64,000 bases of DNA from Pseudopyrenochaeta lycopersici (GCA_003313425.1 NHZP01000007.1:1054001-1118000); one strand, 5' to 3'. Positions 23,563 through 36,253 are shown, counted from the stretch's first letter. Made by a program: numbers and translations. The notes: generated by a model not told the origin, from the sequence alone.

Positions 23563-26500
23563 TCAGACCAAAGACAATCGTACCTTCCGCTTCCCGGTGC
23601 TCGCCTCAAGCTCATCCGTGATCCTCACTTTGACCTTCTCAAACAGCTCAATACTCCTCTTCACATCGCCTTTGATGTTCAACTTATAGTTCTCAGCATC
23701 GAAATCCGCCTCCGGTTCCGGTGTATCCAAATCCCTTAGTCTTATAAGACTCTCGATACCAAATCTTGGTACAAAGACAACGAAGCCATTTGAGAAAATC
23801 TTCATAACGAACCCTTCCTCCGTAATGTCTTTGCCCTTGAGCGCTTGGCCAACGTAGTATTCAATGGAAGCACGACCTGCCATTTGTGCGTTGCGGTGGC
23901 GGACATTGATGTTCTTGCAAACGGCTTCAAGTTTCCCTTTGGATTGTAAACTTGGGTCCAGTTGTTCATAGTCGATAGCAGCGGCGAGCTGACGATGCGC
24001 CTCTAGATCAGCATATCGACGGATGGGCGAAGTGAAATGCGTGTAGATTTCGCTAGCGAGCCCATAGTGCCTGAATTCAGGGTATGCTTGAGTGCCCGCG
24101 CAGAAATATTCTGCGGACATCATACAGCGAGTCGCCATAATTCTGACAAGGGTGTTGAAGAAGGGGTTACTGGGATCAACGCATTTGTCGAGAGAGTCTG
24201 CCAGGGCTTTAGAGCTATCAGTCTTAAGCTCCATTCCCTTCTTGACTTTAAGCTGGTTATCCAGCTCTTCGAAATTTGTCTTTGGAGGTGCAGCATGACG
24301 GCGTAAAAGAGCCGTTTGAGGGAATGCTTCGTAGTTCTTCGCCGCAACGCTGATATTGGCTAGTAACATGAACTCCTCGACCAAAGAGTTGGTATCCAGC
24401 AGCTTCTTGGTTTGGACGTCGACCGGATCTGAAGTCTCAGACTCACTGCGGACTTTGACTTCAGGAGAAGATAAATTGAGAGCTCCTGCATCCATACGCT
24501 TCTGCTTTAGCTTCTTGGAGAGCATGAGCAGTGTTCGCATTCCCTTGGTGAGATCATCTTGCTGTGATGTATCATCGATTCGCAACTGTGCTGCCTCGTA
24601 GCTGAATGCTTCTCTTGACCGAATGACCGACTTTGTGAACTGTGAAGAAACGATATCCGCGTCGGGAGTGATTTCCCATAATACCGAAAATGCATAACGT
24701 TCCACATATGGCTTAAGTGAACAAAGATCTGTGCCGAGAAGCATCGGTAGCATGTCGATACGCTTGTCAACAAGGTAGACTGTTGTTCCGCGCTGACTGG
24801 CTTCCTTGTCCATAGCATTGTTTGGTTTGACAAAGTGGGATACATCGGCAATGTGTACACCGACCGCGAAGTTGCCATTTGGTAATTGCTGAGCGTGAAG
24901 TGCATCATCGATGTCAACACAACCGACGGGATCGATACTGCAAACCAAGAGGTCTCGAAGATCTTTCCGTCCCTTCCAACCCGGATCGTCGAGGCTAGCG
25001 GGTACCTTCCAGTCGTGGCCTTCAGCCGGCAAGCAGTCGAGCACTGTTTTGGGGAACGGTTTATACTGCACATCCCACTCCAAGAGCAGAGCCTCAGTCT
25101 CGGCACCTTTCGATTCGAGCTCACCAAGTGATCGCACGAAATGACCGACCGGATAACGCGAGTCCCTGTCCCAAGAATCGATCGTTGCCAGAACACGTTG
25201 CCCAAGGAGTTCGCCAGCTTGTCGTGTGCGTATGCGGATTTTAGGAATGCGCTTGTCCATCGGTACGAGAAAAACAGTCTGTTGCTGTCTACTCGATTTC
25301 GATGAGGAACGAACGGAATCGCGATCAATATGGCCAACATATTGTCGCCAGTTCCGCTTGATGATACCCACCACACGCGCAGTAGGCTGTGCCCGGCCTT
25401 CTGCACTTTGACCATGTACTCGCTTGACCTCCTCTTGTAGGGCTCGTCGCTCCCTCTCTGGAATGACATTCTCGCCTTCCTCAGCTTCAGCATTGTCGTT
25501 CTTATTTACGGTTTCTTCTTCAATGATTTTCGTTGATGGGGCTTTCCACTGGTCCTGCGGTAGCACTTCGACGACCACTACGTCGCCAGAAACGGCTCGA
25601 TTGCTGTTCTCTCGTCCCAGAATGAGGAGCGATTTGTCGAATGCTGGTACGTGGACAGAGCCTTCAAGGTAGTTGTACGGTGAGACATTGAAAATCCCCT
25701 GGTGCATTGTACCAGCCTTGACGCCGGTCATCATCCGCGAGACCGAGAAGTGTTCAGAATAGAAGACTTCAGCCTTCTTCGATCGGACTTCCCTCTGCTC
25801 TTGGGCCGCACTAATCATATCCAATAGCTCATCTGAGTTTTCCAAACCAGAAACAAAGTCAGACACTGAAATGCATTAGTACCATTCCAGTGAAGTTGAT
25901 AAGCGACTTACATGTTTTGCCCGGGACATTGTCTGCCTTCGCTTTTCGCAAATTATCCCTATCGTCTGTAATCATGACTACTGCAGGCACACGGGTTTGC
26001 TTCTTGCTCCGGGCGGCCACAGCCTCTGCAATGTGGTGATTATACCACTGTACAGCTTTACGAACAGCTCGATCATTCCGGTCATTGATGGTCTCTCCGG
26101 CATCTCTTGATACATACGTTTCCTGGCGGAACTCGTTGAAGAAGACGTAGAAGCGCTTTCCTTCGTTCTTTGTCAGAGCGATCAAACGATGATACAGTGG
26201 TAGTGATCGATTCTTGACTTCCTCAAGTACTGTCTGAAGAACGATGACATCGTGGAATGCCGTTTCCACTTCAAAAAGATCCATTCCATTGAGAAAGGCA
26301 TTTGTATCTGGGACTAGATACTGGCCGTTTGGATAGTTCTTTGATCCTGCGGGCGTATCTGATAGAATGAAGGGTGCGACTGGTCGTTGTTAGATTGGCA
26401 CTTCACATGGACATGGAAGTCGAACCTCTCTTCTTATAATCTTTTGGAGCAATCTCCAAGCATGCTCTGCAGAGATTCGACGAGCAAGGAATGTCTTGCC

Positions 26501-26627
26501 GCAAATAGAGCTCTCTCACAATTTTTTGGACCTTGCCACTTTTCGTTGATCGGACATAAACCTTGCTGGAGAGATTGTCCTGGCCGCGGTCTGCGGCGCT
26601 CGATCTCTTGAGACTGAAATACTCCAT
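23563..26627 (-). CDS. DIS3: exosome catalytic subunit DIS3 (RRP44)
   Basis: Exons 26627-26426, 26379-25912 and 25865-23563 (introns 46 nt each) give 990 residues, the usual length for fungal Dis3. The N-terminus (MEYFSLKRSS...) includes the CR3 cysteine motif RQDIPCSSNLCRACLEIAP at about residues 43-60, which contacts the exosome core. A PIN endonuclease domain follows (VPDTNAFLNG with the catalytic Asp at about 85-95, through ITDDRDN). Then come cold-shock domains and the RNB exonuclease domain with the catalytic motif DPVGCVDIDDALH at about 532-544, RRYADLEAHRQL, and a C-terminal S1 domain (GFVVFVPRFGIESLI). It degrades and processes RNA 3'-to-5' in nucleus and cytoplasm. An upstream in-frame ATG at 26717 exists, but MEYFSLKR is the family's typical start. 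It is head-to-head with VMA13. Confidence 0.96.
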
Positions 26628-26883
26628 CTTCCGATATGCAGATTTGCGGGACAGCCTTTGAGGTTGTCGGCAAATGGGCGTTTGTTGGAAAAGGCACATC
26701 AGATGCCAAGATATCAAAAGTGCAAGGATTAGTGGTCAAAGCTCCAGCCAGATGACGGAGGTCGCAGCTTGGTGGGCCGCGATAGCACCAGAAGCCAACA
26801 TCAGAGCTTCACCCGTCCCCCACAGCACACCAAGGGCTACTTCTCCACCCATACAGTAGTCTCGCCGCAAAGGGTCCCTCATC
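26628..26883. promoter_or_regulatory. shared divergent promoter DIS3 / VMA13
   Basis: Only 256 bases separate the two ATG codons of these head-to-head housekeeping genes, so promoter elements and both 5' leaders must overlap. No TATA box is evident to me. Confidence 0.6.
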
Positions 26884-28449
26884 ATGACCTCGCTGGACCC
26901 CCCGACGTACCTCACCTCGATCCAAAACAACATCCGCGCACGGCCAATATCATGGGAAGGCGCAGTGCGGGCCAAGACCATCACAGATGCAGACCTCAAG
27001 AAGATCAAGTCAATTGACAAAGTCCGGAAGGAGCAGAGGAAGCAAACAATCGAGTCGGATGTGGATAGCTTTGTAGCGCTGCTGCTGGGCGGAAATGGTT
27101 CGCAAAGCATCTTCGAGGCGGCAGCAAAGCGCCAGGATATCATTCACTATATGCTGGTGCTCCTAGGAGACATGATTGATGGTACGATGGCAGGCGTAGC
27201 TTTGAGGACTAAATCGCAGTGCTGATCCATACTAGACATCCCTGCCCTCACATCAGCGCTCGTCCAGCATCAAGCGCCCTACAAGCCTTTCCTTCCGCTT
27301 CTGAAAGCATCATCGAACAACGAAGACCCTGTTCCTCTTTTGACGTCCTCTGTGCTCTCAGGCCTGCTATCATACGCTGTTGCTCAACGCTCGAAATCCT
27401 CGCCCCAACTCGACGAAGCTCTGCCTGCACTATTTAGCTATCTCTCTACTCTTGCCAAGGCGTCAGATGCTGGCCTGCAGGACATTGCCGTGCGCGAGTA
27501 CTCTGCCGTTCTTCGCAGTACCAAGTCTCGGCATATCTTCTGGAACCAAAGGAAGGAGACTTTGAATCCTCTCGTAGATATATTGCGAGCGGCAGCAGGG
27601 TCCGCCAAGGATACGGATTCGACGCTATACAGCGGTAGCGGCAGCGTTCGTAGTGCGCCAGATGGTGGTCTTGCTGGCGGCGTAGGGCTGCAGCTACTAT
27701 ACCACATTCTTCTTGTGGTTTGGCAGCTCAGTTTCGAGGGTGAGCTTGTGGGTGAAGGGTTGCAAGAGTACGTTTTTCTTTGATGCTTCAGGCACGGTGT
27801 GCTAACATCACTCAGTGAGCACGACATTGTCCTCCTTTACACGCAACTCCTGCGCGTCTCCCCCAAGGAGAAGACCACTCGTCTCCTACTTTCGACCCTC
27901 CTGAACCTTTTGACCACAAACCGACAAACGCTCTTACCTACTGCGGTTCTTGCCCGTCTCCCCGCCTTGCTTAATAGCTTAAAGTCTCGCCATTTGACGG
28001 ATGAGGACGCGCTTGAAGATCTTCAGGCTCTCAATGAGCTGCTAGAAGAATACACCAAGACGCAGACTACCTTCGACCAGTACGCCGCCGAAATTCAGTC
28101 CGGACATCTTCGCTGGTCACCACCTCACCGCAATCCCACATTCTGGCGGGAGAATGCCCGCCGTATCCTGGAAGAGAACAAGGGAGATCTACCTCGAAAG
28201 CTTGCTGACATCCTATCTAAGAGCTGGGATAATGATAAGCAGGTGCTGGCTATTGGGTGCAATGATGTTGCATGCTTAGTCAAGGAAGTCCCAGAGAAGC
28301 GACAACAACTCGAAAAGCTGGGTTTGAAGGCCAGGGTCATGGAGCTTATGCAGGAGGCGGATGAGAGCGTGAGGTGGGAAAGCTTGAGGGCTGTGGGCGA
28401 GTGGCTGCGGTACACTTTCGAATCAAAGAACGAATTGCCGATCAGATAA
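26884..28449 (+). CDS. VMA13: V-type ATPase subunit H (Vma13)
   Basis: Exons 26884-27181, 27236-27767 and 27816-28449 (introns 54 and 48 nt) give 487 residues, matching the family length of about 480. The N-terminus (PPTYLTSIQNNIRARPISWEGAVRAKTITDADL) and the C-terminal block (NPTFWRENARRILEENKGDLPRKLADIL, then DNDKQVLAIGCNDVACLVKEVP) are diagnostic; the latter forms the armadillo-like C-terminal domain that binds the stator and inhibits the free V1 sector. Subunit H is needed for proton pumping by the assembled vacuolar and endosomal V-ATPase and for silencing ATP hydrolysis by free V1. Nothing unusual is seen. Confidence 0.96.
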
Positions 28450-31400
28450 CGGCATGACCAATAGTAGCTACGTGGGGTAGTCTCAGGCGTGTAACACCTT
28501 TCCTGCATGTATTGGCACCTTTGTAGAGTGGTAGGAGTATCACAGTATATTGCCGACGTAGTGTCTCTGCATATGCAGCACACAACGTACAACAACAATG
28601 AATATGGTTCCATTTCAATATTTCTTCCACTTACCCTTCGCTGCCTGTACCTGGGCTTCCTTGGGTGACTCGGATGCGTATGCACCCGCCAACATTATGC
28701 TGCTGCTGCTCTACGGTCCTTTGACAATCACCTACACTAGCTGTGCAATGCCCAGCACCTTACCATTTCGCTTCGCTTTCAATCCTTCCATATCCGGCAA
28801 GTTTCACGACGCGCTGTAGTAAATAAGGGGACGGTGATGTGACAGGAAGACTTTCCCTTGCATGCCGACGGGTCACCGGCAGTCTGGATTGAAGATCTTT
28901 GGTCTTCGTTGAGCTCTGGCCGTCTAATCTATTTACCGATGCATGTTCCCTGGAGACCGACTGATGAGGCTGAGCTCCCCACTCGGCATCCCTAGTGTCT
29001 ATGTGCACGGTTTGGCATCGTCAAAGTCAAACCTCTTGCCAGCTATGATTGTCTTGGTAGCAGCAACTCAACCGCAGCGTCAACCCGATTTTCCGAATCA
29101 AATGAACAGCGCAAACAGTATGCGGAGAACCCCCAGTCACTTACGTGCTTCCCTTGTCCACCCAACAACTGCCACCTAGAATATGCTCTCCCGCAATCCA
29201 AACGTTCCTGCATCGTGCAATGCAAGCCAACCCGACCTCGGCGACTGTAATCTCCAAACCTTGCGACGACAGCATAGCTCCGAGCTAATTCCCGATCGGA
29301 AGGTCGTTCCTGAAAGACGTATGCGGCTGCTGCAATATAAGAGGCATCGTGTTTATCCGGCCAATGAAACGCATCTTGTTGCAAGAGATTAAAATGGAAG
29401 GGGGAAGATAGAAATGGAGGACCATGGTCGTACGACGAGAAGACACGGAAAAAGGGTATACACAAGCGAGGTAGAGACGCGGATCTTGCGTTCCGGCCGT
29501 GGAGTTTACGAAATTGGATGTCTTGGTAGAGGCAGAGGTGAGGATGAAGTGGGTATTCGGCAGTAAGCCCTAACTCAAACGGGATGTATCGGGAAGTTTT
29601 GAGTGAAGAGGATATTATTTTTGTCAACAAGGCGGAGTAAATGAAGTGGCTTTCAACGGCGCCATGGGGGGAGTGAAAGTGCAATGGCACGGAATGCTAC
29701 TACGACTACTGCAGTCGAAAGTATGGAAGATAGATGCCTCCCGACCGACAAAGATGGTCAATGAAAATGGGGGCGAAAATATAGTGCTGGCCTTGACCCT
29801 GGGGATGAAGCTAATTGGAACTCGATTTCAAGATTTGATTGCAAGTTCGAGTGCTCTTAAGGTTTGATGCGAACACAAAGCTTTGGATTGGAGACAGGGG
29901 GTGGATGCAAGTAGACTTGACTTGGAAATCGTGCAGAGATGAAACGATGTGAAAGAAACCGTCGTGTGTATACTCCCTGAGGCTCATTTCCTTTCTTTAT
30001 CCAGTCATTTTCAAAAGGCGATCTGACTTGAGCCTAAGCGCTATAGCAATGTGAATGATTGGAACGTGCAGTTGGAAAACCCCTACTTCGGTCGATAACG
30101 TTAAACAGCTACCTGGTTGGAGAAGTATTAAAATTGCATGGCGTCATGAAATTGGAGAGGACAGAGAGAGATAGAGGGAATATAGAGCAGAGATGTTTAC
30201 TCATTCGCTACAGCCAAACAAGGCAAATCGAGGCGAAGGTGCGCCACCGAACATGGGCCATTCTTTAGGGAGACTACAATGGAAAGCCGCATTTGGACGA
30301 GATACGAAGCCTGAGGTTCCATTCCGACAAGATTACGACAAGATGACGGGAGACACGTACCAAACACCTTTTGGCAAACCCGCCGATCGGCTGCAATCGT
30401 ACCTTGCAGCTTCCCCCCCCCCCCCAGGATGGCAACACTCAGATCCATGAGCAGATGCCACGCGGCGACCTGTCCCAAATATCAGGAGATGTGTATAATT
30501 CAATTCCCAATAACGTGCATACAAAACTATTGTTGGACGGCAGTCAGGTCCGGGGTCGCGCTTACCCAACTGCCAACGGAAAACGATGAGGGGGCAGAAC
30601 CATGACCACTCTCGGACCGAATGATGCATCATGTAAGTCTCTTCTCGTTTACACACAAATCGAACGATGGGGCGGGGTGGAGAAGAAGCCACCAGCGCAC
30701 CCGCAGCATCTAGGCTTCCACTCAGGCCTTGCTGGGACACGGCGATCCGGGACCCTTAGATCGCGCGTGCAAGTTGATCAAATGTCAGATGGCACTTTTT
30801 ATTTCAGGCTTTACGATGGCGCTACGTTGAGCGCTACGGACCGGATCTTGCTTCCCAGCCACTCAACCATAGTGCGCAAGCCTATGCTACGGGCGCGCCG
30901 CAAGTGCGAATGGGCGGAACGCAGACCCGAAAGCAGATGATGACGATGGCATGTTTTTTGCTTGCAGGAAGGAGAAAAGCGTCAGCCACATTACGCTTTG
31001 ATCTGTGATCCTCGAGGGGGCAGTCTAAACTGAATGCAGGGCGTACTGATGCGTACGAATTGTCTGCAGGATCCGAGGCTTATGGATTATTTTTGCGCTC
31101 TAGCGTTTTTTTTTCCTTTCGCCGAGCTCAACCTGCGGCCCCGCGTATAGTTTATGACATGGAAACTTCCATTGAGCGAGAAGGACATGAATTCAAATCA
31201 GGACTGTGCTCCGGCGCCGTCAGGATGGATTTGCTCTTGGAGCTAGAAACCGCGATTCGACCGGAAGGTTTTGCCAGATGGTAAATATTCCAGGAATCAA
31301 GCCTTTTCTCACATTGCACGTCGCTTGGGGGAAAAGACAAAAAGGGGGAGGCGAGGGTGTTGGAGCCGTTGTAACGTTGCTGCGCCAATGCAATTACGAC

Positions 31401-33112
31401 AGAGGTAAAATTGCAATGATTCGTCGACTTTGCTGTCAATGTCGTGGAGTGAAGTCGTAGTCGCTATCGTCTCTGTTTCGGCCAAGATACGTACCCTCTT
31501 CTTGCCAGAACTGCTCACTCAGCCGGACCTGATCCGACAGGTGGAACATTCCCCTCTTGTCGAATTCAGCAATTTCAAGCGAGAGCCCCCAAAAAGAGTA
31601 TTTGTTATTACGGGTTTTATAGTTCACGGCCAGTGCGCGCGCATCATATGCTCAAGGCTTCTGCCGGGAAGGATGGCGCTGTCAGATAGGCGAGGGGCAG
31701 AGCGCAATCGAATGAGTGCATTCGGCAGGTCGTGATCAGAGCTCCACCCACTCCCGCCGTGTTCCACGATCCGTCATAAGACCCATGTACCTTGTCATAC
31801 TTGCGCTTGGTCCACGATTCCAAAGGTGACGGTTCTGCCGTCCGTGGTCGGGGCCTGATCTGCAGCCCGCTGGATGCGCAGCGTCTGTGATTGCACTGCA
31901 GCACAAACCTGGGGTGCAGATCCTGAGACCGCGGTACTAGGCCAAGCCAGCTGCTCGTCACCTCAAGCGTTGCGAACATGTTTGCACACCTGGCCTGGTC
32001 CCCATTTTCGAGTTTGACGGGCGTAATACGGCGACCAAGCGCGTTCACAAGCAAAACCATGGCAGTAGGGGCTTTTAGGCGTGCGCGAAACGGGTGTATT
32101 AATATTAAGGGAAGGTTGAGAAGGAAAAAACCCTCCCATGCATTCCCGCTAACCATTGAGTATCCTGTGCATATTCCACCATGCCTTCAAATATCCCAAG
32201 TACTCCAGAAAAGCGGGGAGCATAATATGTGTCCTTCCAATACCCGATATGCAGATGATGTAACGCAAGTAACAGGTAAAATACGAAACGGGTGGGGAAT
32301 CTGGGGGAATCTTGTGCAAAGCCAACGACATTCCAACTAAACCACCAATGAGACGGATGGGGCTAAAATGGTCAAGGAAATAGAAGGAAATCATAGCAAA
32401 CGGAAGCAGTCTGATCCAGCAAGAAGCGAATGCGCCACCAGTGATGCAAAACTCCCAAAGAGCATCTGATCGCCCCGCAAACCCATGCAATGCAATCAAT
32501 CTGCAAAAGCCCAAAGGTATCCGTGTGATGCGACAACATGGCAGGGTGAGTGGACTTCCACAACGATAGACGAGTGCAATGCGTGAATCAAGTAGCGATC
32601 GGGAAACAATAGCCGACAAAAGCTATGAATGAAAGGATGAAACGATCCGTGTACCCAGTGCCCAAGCTATCCATCGTGCTCGCGTCGTGTCGGCCCTCCT
32701 CGTGCGGCGTATTCGTGGTTGCACATCGTCTCGCGTATGTCGTAAGTTCATTGCTGTGCCTGAGTCGACGAGTGGGAGAGCTTAACCGAGATGCGTAAAG
32801 TACAGCAGCCCGCGTTTCGGTATGCCTTGAAGAGTACAACGCAAGCAAGATGAGATGAACCTATTGTACAGGATAAAATGAAAGCCGAAACATGGCGCAA
32901 AGTGTTCATGGGTAAAGAAACCACACTCGAGAAATCGTTTCCAGTACCGGATCTGGACCACGTCCGATTCTAGGTCACCTCCGACCTGCATGTGACGTAT
33001 TCAGTGCTCTATCGGTAGCACGACAATTTCGTGGAGTTGCTCGAACTGTTGAGTTCAGTTCTTGAGGCAGGGTCATGGAGACTGCGTAGCAGTACATCTA
33101 GAGCCAGCCCTC
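28450..33112. other. 4.7-kb region with no supported gene
   Basis: The gap lies between the 3' ends of VMA13 (plus) and RSC7 (minus). A run of 13 C occurs at 30413-30425. On the minus strand between 28.6 and 29.3 kb some short pieces look protein-like with plausible splice sites, described as a finding, but I could not assemble a convincing gene. Confidence 0.45.
30413..30425. repeat. poly-C run (13)
   Basis: Thirteen consecutive C residues in intergenic DNA. It is prone to length variation and sequencing error. Confidence 0.9.
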
Positions 33113-35476
33113 CTAGTACGATTGCCACCCTTGCTGCTGCTGCTGCTGCTGCTGTTGTTGTTGTTGCTGCGGCTGCGCCTGAGGCGCCCATCCGGGCATT
33201 CCGGGCTGCTGAGCCGCAGCACTCTGGTGTTGCATAAACTGGTGAGGGCTTGGGCTAGGCTGATACGGGTTCTGTCCCATGGCCTGATATCCCGGATCAC
33301 CACCCATCGGACCCATTGTCTGATATTGCTGTACAGGCGTGCCATGCATCGAGACGCTGCTTTGAGCATGATGGAGCTGCGGAGAAGCGTGCATGGGAGA
33401 TTGCTGGGGGAGTGGTGATTGCTGCGGCGGTCGCTGAGCGTATTGCTGCATGTTATGCTGTTGCGAGAGCGGAGACGGCTGAGGAGGGCCTTGCCACATG
33501 TGAGAAGGAGGATAACCGTGACCAGGGTTTTGGACACCAGGAAGCATGCCAGTCGGTCCCATACCGGAGGGACTCATGCCTTGGGGCATGCCAATGCTGG
33601 GGGGACGGCGATGCATCTGATCCGGTCGGAGTGGAGTGTGTTGCTGAGCCATGGGAGAAGGCACCATGTTGTTCTGTGGAAGCGACTGTGGGCGATAGGC
33701 CTGCGCTCCCATGGATTGTCCAGGCCGCTGGGGCGTCTGAGCTACCATACCGTATTGGTTTCCAGGTACGCTAACGTTTGTGGAAGGGACACGCGGAGAC
33801 TGTACGGCTTGTGTGACTTGTGGGAGATGCTCTCCCTCAGCAGTACCTGGGCGGTTGGACGGAACGGCTGGCTCGTGTGGTCGTGTCCAAATCTCATTGA
33901 CATAATCCTTGCGGTGCTTGCGCTGCTGCTCCAGCTGCTTGTTGATCTCAGCTGTCTGAGCGGCTTGGTTGAGAATCTCGCCTGCAGGAGTGGGCCTGGT
34001 AATGTCCTGGTAGGGCGGACCGGCCAATTCATGTCGTGGCCGTTGGACTCCACTGTAGTCGCGGGACTGCAAATCGGTCGTCGTGCGCTGATTGTACGGC
34101 TCCGTGCTTACGGCGGGCATGCTCCCTGGCGCTGGATTGAGGCCGCCAAAAGGTTGCAACGGGTTGATTGCGGTGCCCAAATAGTCCTGGTTGTTGCCCG
34201 TGTAGGCTCCAGGGTGTGCAAAAGCCATGGCGTTGGCGTGATTGGCTTCGGCTGCAGCTGCTTCCCTCGCCTTTGCTGCGCCTGGTCGTTTTTCGCCTGC
34301 TGCGTCTTCCTCGGTGAAGCCCTGTTTTCTGGCTTTGCTCTCCCAGTAATCGTCGCGCACTCGTCGTCCGTTCACGATCAGTCTGCTGCCGAATTGCCGA
34401 AACATGGACCGTGCGGTCACAATGGCGATCTGTCTGGATCGGTAGGAATAAGGTAATATCTCTTGGTGGATGAGGTCGTCCTTCTCAGCCTGTGTAGCAA
34501 TGATTTTGTACAGAGATCGGTTCTTGTTGAACAGCAGGTACGAGTCCCGGTAGCCCAGAACGCGCGCACACTCGGTGGCAAGCATAAACAGCTTATCGCC
34601 TCGGTTGGGGACGAAGAAGGTGCGACAGCGATACTCGCGTCCGTCGAGCGGGTGGCCTGTTTGTGTCACCTTTCGTTCGCCTGCCTCGTCGGTTTCGCGA
34701 GGTATGTACTCGTCGCCCTCGGCGTTGAGCTGGTCGGTGGTGTGATCGCGGACGGTCGGCAGAGCCTTGATCACTGCGGGCTTGGTCGGGGTGGACTTGG
34801 CTGAGGGCGACGCTTGGGGCGGCGAACCTTGGGGCAGCGGAGTGGTCTGGAGGTGTGGAGTTTGCACGGGAGGAGCGGCGCCGGTGTGCAAGGGCGTGGG
34901 CGGCTGGGATCCGCGGTTGGGGCTGCCAGCAAAGGCAACCTTTGTTGCTTTGGGGGGGCGGCCACGCTTTCGTGGTTTGCCTTCATCTGAAAGTTGCGTC
35001 AGCATAGTTATCACATACATATACACACTCTCTCTCTCCTTCTCTATCTATCTATCTCTCTCTCCACGAAAGTGCAGACAGTACGTACCGTCGTCGCCGA
35101 GCTGCGCATCGCCGTAGCTGTTCTCGGGCGAGCGACTGCGCTTGAGTCCTCTGGAGAGCGACTGTCCTACAGGCTGTGGCGGGCCAACAAGCACACCTGG
35201 CAAGCAGTCAGCAAAGGCAGCGGCAGGTGTGAGGCGCGACGAAGGCGCGATGGAGGGAAGGGCAGGCGCGGTGGAGGGAAGGGCAGGCGCGACGGAGGAA
35301 AGGGCAGGCGCGGTGAAAGGAAGGGCAGGCGCGAGTGCGCGCAGGACGGGATATCTCATACCTGCTGAATTGAGGGCGGACGGGTCAATGGTGCCGGACG
35401 GGTCCATGATGCCGTTCCCAATGCCACCATTTGACATATTGTGAAGAGGATGCACGGAGTACATGCCGCGGCGCAA
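33113..35476 (-). CDS. RSC7/SWP82-type chromatin remodelling complex subunit
   Basis: Exons 35476-35362, 35196-35089 and 34986-33113 give 698 residues. An AT-hook-like RKRGRPPK lies at about residues 80-87. The conserved RSC7/Swp82 (CRC subunit) domain spans about 180-295: HPLDGREYRCRTFFVPNRGD, LATECARVLGYRDSYLLFNK, LPYSYRSRQIAIVTARSMFRQFG and DDYWESKARKQG. The rest is Gln/Pro/Met-rich low-complexity sequence ending in a run of glutamines and GWQSY. RSC7 and Swp82 are subunits of RSC and SWI/SNF, which slide and evict nucleosomes. Two points are uncertain. A later ATG at 35437 (MSNGG) may be the true start. Intron 1 (165 nt) has no stop, is a multiple of three and contains a minisatellite, so it could be retained as coding sequence. 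Intron 2 holds a CT-rich tract. Confidence 0.88.
33131..33170. repeat. CTG/TTG trinucleotide run coding polyglutamine
   Basis: Consecutive CTG then TTG triplets, read on the minus strand as CAG/CAA codons for about 13 Gln near the C-terminus of the RSC7-like protein. Length polymorphism between strains is likely. Confidence 0.9.
35027..35065. repeat. CT/CTAT simple-sequence tract in RSC7 intron 2
   Basis: A pyrimidine tract of CT and CTAT units on the plus strand (GA/ATAG on the gene's strand) inside intron 2 of the RSC7-like gene. Confidence 0.85.
35245..35328. repeat. four-unit 21-bp minisatellite within RSC7 intron 1
   Basis: Four imperfect 21-bp units beginning GCGCGATGG, GCGCGGTGG, GCGCGACGG and GCGCGGTGA and each ending GGGCAG. 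On the minus strand and in the gene's frame they read as a seven-residue APALPS-type repeat. The period is a multiple of three, so copy-number changes would keep frame. Confidence 0.9.
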
Positions 35477-35857
35477 AAGCGACCGAGCGCAGCAGCGACG
35501 GAGCGTGGGCGAGTGTGGAGGAGGGCCAATGGATGGGGTGGTGCTGGATTAGTGACCAGGCACAAGGCTCTGGCAAGGACGGGGCGCGACAGGTTGATGC
35601 GGCGGGAAGGGTACCATGGGTGGGTTGTGGTGAGCCTGAGGGTTCGAGGTATGGCCGGACCGTGTCAAACGCGAGCCCAGTTCCCGAAGTTCCAGCGAGC
35701 GGGGGCCAAGCAACACAGTTGCGGGAAGGCGCCACGTCTGGTTCGGCGAAGGGCAGCACCGGCCAGAAATCAGAGGGAATCGGGCAGGACAGACCAGTGC
35801 GCGCAATGTTGCTGGAAGCATGCAAGGAAGCCGGGCGGGTAGCACGATGACTGGCTT

Positions 35858-35872
35858 GGGGGGGGGGGGGGG
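35858..35872. repeat. poly-G run (15) followed by T and GGGG
   Basis: Fifteen consecutive G then TGGGGAGG, in the upstream region of the RSC7-like gene. It could form a G-quadruplex and may vary in length. Confidence 0.9.
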
Positions 35873-36197
35873 TGGGGAGGGATCAGGCAGGGCGCGGGCG
35901 CTGGTGCGCAGTGATATACGTCTATCCGCAGAGCGTTAGGATGCGAGCATAGACGGCGTCGAAACAGAGGACACTGGACATCGGGCCCATAACAATAGCA
36001 GACCCGTGGAGCAGAGACGCCACGTGAGACTGCGACGCAAGATGTCTGCGGGCAGCCGCTGGCAGGGTCCCTCGTCGAGCGGCCTGGGTGACTTGCAGAG
36101 CAGACCGAGCTGCAGCAAGGTTTCCGAGGCCGGGAGAACGAGCGAACGCGCAGCCGCAGGCGCAGACGAGCTAGATGGGGTTGCAGTGGACGTACCG

Positions 36198-36253
36198 GTG
36201 CTTGGTGCTTGGTGCTTGGTGCGGTGACTGCAGTGCGGTGCAGTGCGGTGCGA
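36198..36253. repeat. short tandem repeats GGTGCTT and GCAGTGCGGT
   Basis: Three GTGCTTG units at about 36198-36222, then two CAGTGCGGTG units at about 36230-36250. Intergenic, no coding role seen. Confidence 0.8.

Noticed and set aside
24507..25493. 328-codon minus-strand ORF
   Set aside because: It is an alternate frame within the DIS3 RNB region; DIS3 motifs are in the other frame.
29043..29690. 215-codon minus-strand ORF
   Set aside because: No domain, and composition shifts along its length. Only small spliced pieces in another frame of the same region seemed worth noting.
33419..34456. 345-codon plus-strand ORF
   Set aside because: It lies antisense to the RSC7-like coding exon, which has a conserved domain. 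Its open frame is a by-product of Gln/Pro-rich codons on the other strand.
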